From: Desulfobacteraceae bacterium
GTDB taxonomy: Bacteria; Desulfobacterota; Desulfobacteria; Desulfobacterales; Desulfosalsimonadaceae
Reading direction: 5' to 3'
Assembly: GCA_024636355.1 (NCBI GenBank)
Contig: JAGXHH010000172.1
Location: forward strand, 1-5,235
DNA: 5,235 nt
Shown: positions 1-5,235 of the stretch, piece by piece
Layout of the letters: each line of letters begins with the position of its first letter
Position numbering within the stretch: position 1 is the stretch's first letter
Position numbers and translations under genes: made by a program
Notes under the pieces: model-generated
Database searches by the model: none
What the model saw: only the letters and a program-made list of their open reading frames with translations
Told to the model about the DNA's origin: nothing

Positions 1-2
1 GT

Positions 3-59
3 CCGTATCTGATAACCCGGGTTGCAGAAAGTGCAGATCATGCAGATATCGCGCAATAA
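3..59 (+). CDS. Possible C-terminal tail of an upstream gene (partial)
   Basis: From the left edge, frame 3 reads 18 sense codons (PYLITRVAESADHADIAQ) and stops at TAA 57-59. It has no start in the window, so if real it is the last part of a gene lying to the left. The composition is plausible for a soluble protein end, and it would overlap the antiporter ATG at 40 by 20 nt, an arrangement typical of translational coupling. That would also explain why the antiporter start lacks a good Shine-Dalgarno. The other frames are less convincing: frame 1 stops at once (TGA TAA, 10-15), and frame 2 runs to a TGA near 77 with a cysteine- and arginine-rich translation. Eighteen residues are too few to assign a family, and the reading may be chance. 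Confidence 0.3.
   Translation, partial: PYLITRVAESADHADIAQ
22..48 (+). repeat. Three tandem 9-nt units, each carrying an in-frame start codon
   Basis: TTGCAGAAA, GTGCAGATC and ATGCAGATA follow each other at 22-30, 31-39 and 40-48. TGCAGA recurs exactly every 9 nt (23-28, 32-37, 41-46). Each unit begins with a codon usable for initiation (TTG, GTG, ATG), all in the antiporter frame, so the protein may begin MQKVQIMQI or just MQI. No strong Shine-Dalgarno precedes any of the three. The simplest reading is a small slippage-type duplication at the gene start. Confidence 0.6.
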
Positions 60-1395
60 CCACCAGGAACTGTTCCTGAACGTCGTGATTCTCATTCTCA
101 TATGCTCGGTCGGCTTCCTGATCCGGTATGTGGAAATCAGGAGTATCGAGCAGGATGCGGGGTGGATCAATTTTTCTCTCGGTTTCGTGCTGCTGGCGGC
201 TTTTGTATTTGCCCGGATTATCACCGTCACGGGACTGCCGCAGTTGTCCGGATACATTTTTGCCGGAATTCTGGCCGGACCGTTTGTCAGCGGTTTTTTG
301 TCGATGGAAACGGTGGAGCGCCTGCGGTTGATCGATGGGCTTGCCCTGAGTTTCATTGCCCTGGCCGCCGGTGCTGAATTGCGATTTGACCGGATCAGGC
401 AGCGAATCAAGGCGCTTGGGGCAAACATCTTCCTGATTTCCGTAACCGTATTTGTTTCTGCCGGTTTGTTTATCCTGTTTGCCGGATCGTATTTTCCTAT
501 AATTGCAGGGTTTTCAGCAGCTCAGACAATGGCGTTCGCCATTTTATTCGGAGTGATCGCCGCATCCCTGTCCCCGGCATCCGCTATTGCCATCATTGAC
601 GAGTGCAATGCGACCGGACGGTTTACGGAAACCGTTCTCGGGGTGATCATCCTTGCCGATATTCTGATCATCATTGCATTTACGGTTGCACTGGCCGTAT
701 CCAAACAGATTGTGGCCGGAACCGGGGGGATGCACTGGCAAATCGTAACGATGCTGACCGGCGAGATCACCTTGTCGCTGGTCATTGGTGCGGTTCTCGG
801 CAAGGCGATTGCGGTATACATCGGCCGTATCGGTTATGATTTCATCCTGTTCCTTGTGTTTGTCGCCTTTGCGGTCACCCGCATATCCATGGCTATCAAT
901 GAGTTGATGGATGTCCATATGAACCTGTCGCTCCACCTGGAACCGCTGTTGATCTGCATGAGCGCCGGTTTTTTTGTGCGCAATTTCAGTCCGTCGGGCA
1001 CGTTTTTCTTAAAAAGTCTGGACCGGACAGCATTGCCGGTTTACGTGCTCTTTTTTTCCCTGGCCGGCGCCACCCTGAATTTCGAATCGTTGCGGATGTG
1101 CTGGTCTCTTGCCTTGTTCCTGGTGGTGATCCGGGCCCTCGGGTTGCTTATCGGCAGCTGGGCAGCCGGTCGAATGATTGGTGATCCGGAGAGTCATAAC
1201 CGGAGTGCCTGGATGGCTTACCTGACCCAGGCCGGGGTCTCGATCGGCCTGGCGCAGCTCGCTTTGCGGGAACTGCCAGAAATTGGGGTTCACTTGAACA
1301 CTGTCGTGCTGGCGGTAATTGCAATTAACCAGGTGATCGGCCCTATCCTGTTCAAGGTGGCATTGGAACATGTCGGCGAAAGAGGGCAGAATTAA
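40..1395 (+). CDS. Cation:proton antiporter (CPA family, Na+/H+ exchanger domain)
   Basis: This is an integral inner-membrane protein of 451 residues from ATG 40 (457 from TTG 22). It probably exchanges Na+ or K+ for H+ for pH or ion homeostasis. About 13-14 hydrophobic segments are visible, roughly at residues 11-30, 44-61, 66-89, 98-112, 125-151, 160-180, 198-220, 241-262, 265-283, 299-316, 330-344, 354-378, 391-411 and 419-441. Family hallmarks are the GLPQLSGYIFAGILAGP block near residue 65, the SLSPASAIAI block near 176-185 (unwound helix), the ion-site Asp207 in LADILI, Arg365 in the late membrane helix, and LTQAGVSIGLA near 395. Residue 206, just before the ion-site Asp, is Ala, where relatives carry Asp, Asn or Gln. 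There is no C-terminal RCK/TrkA-N domain, so it is a stand-alone exchanger rather than a full Kef-type channel. ATG 40 was preferred over GTG 31 and TTG 22 by codon strength only. The exact ion is not deducible. An intrinsic terminator follows. Confidence 0.88.
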   Translation: MQISRNNHQELFLNVVILILICSVGFLIRYVEIRSIEQDAGWINFSLGFVLLAAFVFARIITVTGLPQLSGYIFAGILAGPFVSGFLSMETVERLRLIDGLALSFIALAAGAELRFDRIRQRIKALGANIFLISVTVFVSAGLFILFAGSYFPIIAGFSAAQTMAFAILFGVIAASLSPASAIAIIDECNATGRFTETVLGVIILADILIIIAFTVALAVSKQIVAGTGGMHWQIVTMLTGEITLSLVIGAVLGKAIAVYIGRIGYDFILFLVFVAFAVTRISMAINELMDVHMNLSLHLEPLLICMSAGFFVRNFSPSGTFFLKSLDRTALPVYVLFFSLAGATLNFESLRMCWSLALFLVVIRALGLLIGSWAAGRMIGDPESHNRSAWMAYLTQAGVSIGLAQLALRELPEIGVHLNTVVLAVIAINQVIGPILFKVALEHVGERGQN

Positions 1396-1409
1396 ATGGC
1401 ATAAGAACT

Positions 1410-1436
1410 GGTTTCAGATACCCGGAACCTTTTTTT
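1410..1436 (+). terminator. Rho-independent terminator after the antiporter
   Basis: GGTTTC (1410-1415) pairs with GGAACC (1424-1429), giving six base pairs including one G-U, around an 8-nt loop. A run of seven T follows directly (1430-1436). It lies 15 nt after the antiporter stop. The stem is short, so termination may be partial, but stem, loop and T-run are in the right order and place. Confidence 0.55.
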
Positions 1437-1463
1437 GACGCGGGTTTGGATTGTTCTTATTTT
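1435..1463 (+). promoter_or_regulatory. Candidate sigma-70-type promoter for the DUF4301 gene
   Basis: TTGACG (1435-1440) matches the -35 consensus at five of six positions. TATTTT (1458-1463) lies 17 nt downstream and matches four of six in the -10. The region is strongly AT-rich compared with the flanking genes and leaves a 5' leader of about 70 nt. TATGAT at 1480-1485 is a better -10 by sequence but has no clear -35 at normal distance. AGAATA occurs twice, at 1466-1471 and 1476-1481, one helical turn apart. The assignment rests on sequence inspection only. Confidence 0.35.
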
Positions 1464-1530
1464 TTAGAATACAAAAGAATATGATGTTATTCGAATTTAT
1501 TAAACCCGTCATCGTTTAAGTTTAAAAAGT

Positions 1531-1536
1531 AGGAGG
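1531..1536 (+). promoter_or_regulatory. Strong Shine-Dalgarno fixing the DUF4301 start
   Basis: AGGAGG ends 4 nt before ATG 1541. It is the strongest ribosome binding site in the window and supports this start. The family-typical N-terminus (a D/N-D-I-E-Q-I helix) follows directly. Confidence 0.8.
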
Positions 1537-1540
1537 ATAA

Positions 1541-3112
1541 ATGGTTCAGGTGGAACTGAGTCAAAACGATATTGAACAGATTGAACATCACGGGCTGGAT
1601 GTCGAGCTCGTGAAAGAACAGGTGCGTCTTTTTGAAAAAGGGGCGCCCTATGCAAAGCTTGCTCGGCCCTGCACGGCCGGGGACGGCATCCGGCAGTTGC
1701 AGGGAGATGCACCCCACCGGTTCGTCCGGCTTTATGAACAGGCCGCCGGCAGCCGGAAGCTGATGAAATTCGTGCCGGCCTCGGGGGCGGCGACCCGGAT
1801 GTTCAAATCTCTGCTGACGGTTTTTAATCAACATCCCGAGATTAAACGGCAGACGATTGCCGATACGGTTGCTGAAGAAGGCGACGAATACGACGATGTG
1901 CTCACCTTTATTGACCAAATCGACCGGTTCGCATTCTATGAGGCGCTTATAAAGAAGATGGCCGAAGACTGCCGCGATCTCGAATACTACCGGGAACATG
2001 AAGACTTCGCCCGGATCATCGACTATGTCCTGTCCGAAAAAGGGCTGAACTATGCCCAAAAACCCAAAGGGCAGATCCTGTTCCATCGCTATGCCGACGG
2101 CGCGCGCACCGCATTCGAGGAACACCTGGTGGAGGCCGCCGAATACGTCCGGGACGCCAGAGGGCATTGTGTGCTCCACCTGACCGTATCCCCCGAGCAT
2201 GAAACGGGATTCCACAGACTTCTCGAAGAATCCGCCCCTGCTTACGAGCAGGCCTATTCGGTTCGCTATGACGTGACCTTTTCCCGGCAGCACCCGTCGA
2301 CGGACACCCTGGCCGTGGACTTGGAAAATCGGCCGTTCCGGGAATCCGACGGCAGCCTGTTGTTCCGGCCGGGCGGACATGGATCGCTGATCGAAAACCT
2401 CAATGCGCTCGAAGGGGATATCGTTTTCATCAAAAATGTGGACAACGTGGTTCCGGATCGCCTGAAATCCGACACCTTTCTGTGGAAAAAGGCATTGGCC
2501 GGTTACCTGCTGGACCTGGAGAAAAAAATCCGGAAACATCTGGATCGTCTGACCGGGGAAACTCCTGATGCGGATGCGATCGATGCGGCCGTCGAATTTG
2601 TCGAAACGGATCTGTCGGTCACGTTGCCCGAGCGTGTGAAAAACGCACCGGCTGAGGAGCGGCGTACATGTCTGGTCGACCGGCTTGACCGGCCGCTGCG
2701 GGTATGCGGCATGGTGCCGAGCTCCGGAGAACCCGGGGGCGGACCGTTCTGGGTAAAAGAAGACGACGGCAGCGTGTCGATACAGATTGTGGAAAGCGCC
2801 CAGATCGATCCGGATGCGCCCGATCAGCAGGAGATTTTAAAAAGCCTGACCCATTTCAACCCGGTCGATATCGTCTGCAGTCTGCGAAACAGCCGGGGCG
2901 AACCCTATGATCTCAGACATTTCGTGGATAAGCGGGCGATTTTTATTTCGAAAAAATCCATGGACGGCAAGGACCTGAAAGCGCTGGAGCATCCCGGTCT
3001 CTGGAACGGCGGCATGGCCTGGTGGAACACGGTCTTCGTGGAAGTCCCCCTGACGACCTTCAACCCGGTCAAGGCGGTGAACGATCTGCTGCGGGACGCG
3101 CACCAGGGGTGA
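1541..3112 (+). CDS. DUF4301 family protein, possible sugar nucleotidyltransferase
   Basis: This is a soluble 523-residue protein with no signal peptide or membrane segment, near the usual family length of about 500. Recognisable DUF4301 blocks in order are: an N-terminal helix with QNDIEQIEHHGLD (8-20); the EKGAPYAKLARPCTAGDGI region (32-50); KFVPASGAATRMFK (76-89); RPGGHGSLIENLNAL (276-290); FIKNVDNVVPD (296-306); and a C-terminal block from 486 to 517 (GLWNGGMAWWNTVFVEVP, then TFNPVKAVNDLL). The biochemical role of the family is not established to my knowledge. By inference, the Gly-rich ASGAATRM loop resembles the nucleotide-binding AxGxGTRM motif of GT-A nucleotidyltransferases. The PGGHG and NVDN blocks resemble the PPGHGD and NxDN blocks of the UDPGP family, suggesting NTP:sugar-phosphate transfer. 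The gene appears monocistronic: a terminator and candidate promoter lie upstream and a convergent gene downstream. An unbroken antisense frame (1487-2539) is a shadow. The family call is strong, the function tentative. Confidence 0.85.
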   Translation: MVQVELSQNDIEQIEHHGLDVELVKEQVRLFEKGAPYAKLARPCTAGDGIRQLQGDAPHRFVRLYEQAAGSRKLMKFVPASGAATRMFKSLLTVFNQHPEIKRQTIADTVAEEGDEYDDVLTFIDQIDRFAFYEALIKKMAEDCRDLEYYREHEDFARIIDYVLSEKGLNYAQKPKGQILFHRYADGARTAFEEHLVEAAEYVRDARGHCVLHLTVSPEHETGFHRLLEESAPAYEQAYSVRYDVTFSRQHPSTDTLAVDLENRPFRESDGSLLFRPGGHGSLIENLNALEGDIVFIKNVDNVVPDRLKSDTFLWKKALAGYLLDLEKKIRKHLDRLTGETPDADAIDAAVEFVETDLSVTLPERVKNAPAEERRTCLVDRLDRPLRVCGMVPSSGEPGGGPFWVKEDDGSVSIQIVESAQIDPDAPDQQEILKSLTHFNPVDIVCSLRNSRGEPYDLRHFVDKRAIFISKKSMDGKDLKALEHPGLWNGGMAWWNTVFVEVPLTTFNPVKAVNDLLRDAHQG

Positions 3113-3121
3113 AATTCCCCT
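3105..3121. terminator. Short hairpin across the convergent stop codons (weak)
   Basis: AGGGG (3105-3109) pairs with CCCCT (3117-3121) around a 7-nt loop. It spans the DUF4301 TGA and the 8-nt gap, and reaches the first base of the rmlB stop as read on the plus strand. It is symmetric and could act in both directions, but neither side has a real T-run: the plus side has only TTAATT, and the minus side none. It is listed as the only terminator-like structure at this junction. Confidence 0.25.
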
Positions 3122-4191
3122 TAATTCCCTGCCAGGCGGTAATCGTAATTCTGTCCGATCCACTTCAGGTATTCTCCGCTCCGGATCCGCTCGACCCACC
3201 CGGTATTGTCCAGGTACCATTCGATGGTTTTTTTCAGGCCCGTTTCGAACGATTCGGTCGGCTCCCAGCACAGCTCTTTCGTAATGCGCGAAAAATCGAT
3301 GGCGTACCGGAGATCGTGGCCGGGCCGGTCCGTAACGAACGTGATCAGTTCCCGCCGGGAATTGATTCCTTCAGGCGGCGGCAGCATCGCGTCGAGTAAG
3401 TCGCAGATCAGGGTTACCACATCGATGTTGGTCTTTTCCGCATGGCCGCCGATATTGTAGGTCCGGCCCCTTTTGCCGGATGTCATGATCTGCCAGATGG
3501 CCCGGCAGTGGTCGGTGACATAGAGCCAGTCACGCACGTTTTTCCCTTCCCCGTAGACCGGCAGGGGTTTTCCGGCCAGCGCATTTAGAATTACCAGGGG
3601 AATGAGCTTTTCCGGGAACTGGTATGCCCCGTAGTTGTTTGAACAGTTGGAAATGGTAATCGGAAGGCCGTAGGTGCGGTGACATGCCGAGACGAGATGG
3701 TCGGATGCGGCTTTGGAAGCGGCATAGGGACTGGACGGGTCGAATGCGGTCGTTTCCGAGAAATACCCCTCGGCGCCGAGTGACCCGTAAACCTCATCGG
3801 TGCTCACATGGTGAAACAGTTCGATCCGGTCGATACGGGCCCGGGCGCATTCCAAAAGTCGATGGGTGCCGATGATATTTGTCCGGATGAATGCATCGGG
3901 TTCGACAATGGAGCGGTCGACGTGTGATTCGGCGGCAAAATGACAAACCGTATCCACAGCATAGGTGTCAAACACCTCTGCCATGGCGTCCGCGTCGCAG
4001 ATATCGGCCGGGACGAACACATACCTGTCGGGATAAGCCGCCGCGAGTGCGGAAAGATTTTCCAGGTTGCCGGCATAGGTGAGCTTATCCACATTGATAA
4101 GGCGACCGGAGAAACCGGTTTCATAGAACAGGTGGCGGATGAAATTTGAGCCGATAAATCCGCACCCGCCGGTGACAAGCAGGTTTTTCAT
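3121..4191 (-). CDS. rfbB: dTDP-glucose 4,6-dehydratase
   Basis: RmlB/RfbB converts dTDP-D-glucose to dTDP-4-keto-6-deoxy-D-glucose with bound NAD+ in the cytoplasm. This is the second step of dTDP-L-rhamnose and of other dTDP-deoxysugar pathways. The 356-residue length is standard. It is an extended short-chain dehydrogenase: TGGCGFIG (7-14) is the Rossmann NAD+ loop; HFAAESHVDRSI spans 84-95; STDEVYG (130-136) carries the dehydratase Thr131-Asp132-Glu133; YAASK (156-160) gives catalytic Tyr156 and Lys160. SNNYGAYQFPEKLIPL (184-199), GEGKNVRDWLYV (214-225) and RPGHDLRYAID (289-299) are substrate-binding blocks typical of RmlB rather than of GalE or other epimerases. SNNYG is followed by Ala where Pro is usual, a minor change. 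All key residues are present. The start ATG (4191-4189) has AAGGA 6 nt upstream. It follows the STAS gene by 9 nt. rfbA, rfbC and rfbD are not in the window. Confidence 0.97.
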   Translation of the reverse strand: MKNLLVTGGCGFIGSNFIRHLFYETGFSGRLINVDKLTYAGNLENLSALAAAYPDRYVFVPADICDADAMAEVFDTYAVDTVCHFAAESHVDRSIVEPDAFIRTNIIGTHRLLECARARIDRIELFHHVSTDEVYGSLGAEGYFSETTAFDPSSPYAASKAASDHLVSACHRTYGLPITISNCSNNYGAYQFPEKLIPLVILNALAGKPLPVYGEGKNVRDWLYVTDHCRAIWQIMTSGKRGRTYNIGGHAEKTNIDVVTLICDLLDAMLPPPEGINSRRELITFVTDRPGHDLRYAIDFSRITKELCWEPTESFETGLKKTIEWYLDNTGWVERIRSGEYLKWIGQNYDYRLAGN

Positions 4192-4197
4192 AAGTTG

Positions 4198-4202
4198 TCC
4201 TT
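4198..4202 (-). promoter_or_regulatory. Shine-Dalgarno of rfbB overlapping the upstream stop codon
   Basis: On the minus strand the sequence reads TAAGGACAACTTATG. The TAA (4203-4201) ends the STAS gene, and its last two bases begin AAGGA (4202-4198), 6 nt before the rfbB ATG. Ribosomes finishing the STAS gene stop on the rfbB binding site, so the two genes are probably translationally coupled. Confidence 0.7.
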
Positions 4203-5235
4203 ATCCCACAGAAGTCGAAACAGGCCGGCTGTAATCGTGCAATTCCTTAAGGCGGTTGATCTGCAGCCGCCTTAAGGCAAGTTCGGCGGAAAAAATATTA
4301 TCGACTGAAATGAACAGCCGGTCGAGATGGACGATCCGGAACATGTGACGCACGTTTTCCTGCAAACTGCAGAGGATGCAGGTCCGGCCGTTTTTTGAAG
4401 CATGGCGGTGCATTTTGAGGAACAACCGGGTGCCGGCGCTGTCGATAAACGTAAGCCCTGACAGATTGAAAATGACATCCCGGGCGCCGAGCGGCTCCAT
4501 CAGGGCATCGATATTCAGGTCGACGATTTCGGAAGCGTCGAGTTCGCCGAACAGGTGGTAGATAACTGCATGGCTGCGGATGACCGCCAGGTAATAAAAC
4601 GACTGGTATTCGGCGCGATGCTTAATTAGTTCAAGTACTTCCGGAAGGTTTTCACAGATCTGGTCTTCAAAAAAATCAAGGGTCCGGCTCAGTTTGAAAA
4701 ACCGGCGGAGCGCCGGTTTCAGGCCGATGATGAAAAGTTCGCGGTTCTCCGATCGTGCGGAACGCCAGAGACCCAGCAGGAGACCGAGTCCGGATGAATC
4801 GATAAAGTTGACCGTGGAAAAATCGAGTACGATTTTCTGAGCCTTGCCCGCCATTTTCCTGATTTCGCTGCGGATATCTTCGGTGACCGTGGCATCCAGG
4901 GGATCGGGCATGGTGACGCTCTTGAGTGTCATGCCGCCGCCGCCGGATCTGGTGACCGCATTCTGTACGCTCGTCAACGTCGAGGGGTGGTGACGGATGC
5001 GAAAGGCCGCCTGTTTATATTTCTGGTACAAAACGAGCGGGAGGACCTTTGAGACAAACAGGAAATAGTTGTAAACCAGGTTGTGCCGGGATTGATGGAA
5101 AAGGCGCCTGATTTGCGGCGGCCGTTTCGAGAATAGACCGGCTTTGTTTTCCGACGCCGCTGCCCGATCGAGGTCCCGGCTGCCGGAAATTACAAGGGTT
5201 ACCGGTACATAAAGGCGATGCCGGTTCTGTTCAAA
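4201..5235 (-). CDS. Tandem STAS-domain protein, N-terminus beyond the window (partial)
   Basis: 344 residues are visible and the frame has no stop up to the right edge, so the 5' end is missing. Two STAS domains are recognisable. STAS 1 (about 102-193 of the visible part) has KIVLDFSTVNFIDSSGLG, with the DSSG loop at 136-139 (DNA 4830-4819). STAS 2 (about 213-316) has VIFNLSGLTFIDSAGTRL, with DSAG at 265-268 (4443-4432). STAS domains of the SpoIIAA type bind partner proteins and can be switched by phosphorylation of the loop serine; both loops keep a serine after Asp. Visible residues 1-70 form a different region: a basic segment, then an aromatic-hydrophobic stretch at 53-70. This weakly resembles the membrane-associated tail of WecB/TagA/CpsF glycosyltransferases. 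TTG at 5031 is an unlikely start: it falls inside the hydrophobic stretch, lacks a well-placed Shine-Dalgarno, and the upstream codons look like those of the gene. ATG 4932 is another, weaker option. The gene is coupled to rfbB by 9 nt. The STAS call is firm; the N-terminal identity is open. Confidence 0.82.
   Translation of the reverse strand, partial: FEQNRHRLYVPVTLVISGSRDLDRAAASENKAGLFSKRPPQIRRLFHQSRHNLVYNYFLFVSKVLPLVLYQKYKQAAFRIRHHPSTLTSVQNAVTRSGGGGMTLKSVTMPDPLDATVTEDIRSEIRKMAGKAQKIVLDFSTVNFIDSSGLGLLLGLWRSARSENRELFIIGLKPALRRFFKLSRTLDFFEDQICENLPEVLELIKHRAEYQSFYYLAVIRSHAVIYHLFGELDASEIVDLNIDALMEPLGARDVIFNLSGLTFIDSAGTRLFLKMHRHASKNGRTCILCSLQENVRHMFRIVHLDRLFISVDNIFSAELALRRLQINRLKELHDYSRPVSTSVG

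Noticed and set aside
522..936. Minus-strand frames opposite the antiporter
   Set aside because: They are mirror frames of membrane-helix codons, with no recognisable domain; the plus-strand gene explains the region.
1454..1479. TTCTT / AAGAA inverted repeat as an operator or terminator
   Set aside because: Only five A/T-rich pairs with a 16-nt gap in an AT-rich region; expected by chance.
1487..2539. Long antisense open frame (350 codons) opposite the DUF4301 gene
   Set aside because: It lies inside a gene with recognisable family motifs and an excellent Shine-Dalgarno. The translation shows no domain I recognise, and long mirror frames are common in GC-rich coding DNA.
2837..3271. Minus-strand frame of 144 codons spanning the convergent junction
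   Set aside because: It overlaps the ends of both well-supported genes in the wrong frame and shows no recognisable domain. Its start codon falls within the rfbB coding region.
3022..3399. Plus-strand frame of 125 codons running from DUF4301 into rfbB
   Set aside because: It overlaps two confident genes and its translation is proline- and arginine-rich shadow sequence.
4201..5031. Treating the STAS gene as a complete 276-residue protein starting at TTG 5031
   Set aside because: The frame is open to the window edge, the TTG falls within a hydrophobic stretch, and there is no well-spaced Shine-Dalgarno.

Overview
This window is a chromosomal stretch, roughly mid-50s % GC by eye. It holds two genes on the plus strand on the left, two on the minus strand on the right, and a possible gene tail at the left edge. 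Gene content suggests a Gram-negative anaerobe-type bacterium, most likely Desulfobacterota (formerly Deltaproteobacteria). The main reasons are a full-length DUF4301 protein, a family I associate with Bacteroidetes and sulfate reducers, and a tandem-STAS protein beside a dTDP-sugar gene. This assignment is an inference. There are no rRNAs, tRNAs, insertion sequences or CRISPR arrays, and no sign of recent transfer.

Left part (1-1540): a monovalent cation:proton antiporter of the CPA superfamily occupies about 40-1395. Its start lies in a 9-nt tandem repeat offering TTG, GTG and ATG in frame, and it overlaps the possible end of an upstream reading frame (3-59). The 145-bp AT-rich gap after it holds a small intrinsic terminator (1410-1436), then a candidate promoter and a strong Shine-Dalgarno for the next gene.

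Middle (1541-3112): a DUF4301 protein of 523 residues. Its conserved blocks look like those of UDP-sugar-pyrophosphorylase-type nucleotidyltransferases, but its function is unknown. It converges on the minus-strand genes with only 8 nt between the two stop codons.

Right part (3121-5235, minus strand): a tandem-STAS protein followed 9 nt later by rmlB/rfbB (dTDP-glucose 4,6-dehydratase). The two are almost certainly co-transcribed from a promoter beyond the right edge. The STAS frame stays open to the edge of the window, so its real N-terminus is missing. The visible 68 residues before position 5031 look coding and weakly resemble the C-terminal tail of WecB/TagA/CpsF (GT26) glycosyltransferases. 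If correct, the right half is the end of a surface-polysaccharide operon that includes a STAS-regulated or STAS-scaffolded glycosyltransferase. No clear new defence or mobile system is present. The most interesting items are the STAS fusion coupled to rmlB and the nucleotidyltransferase-like DUF4301.
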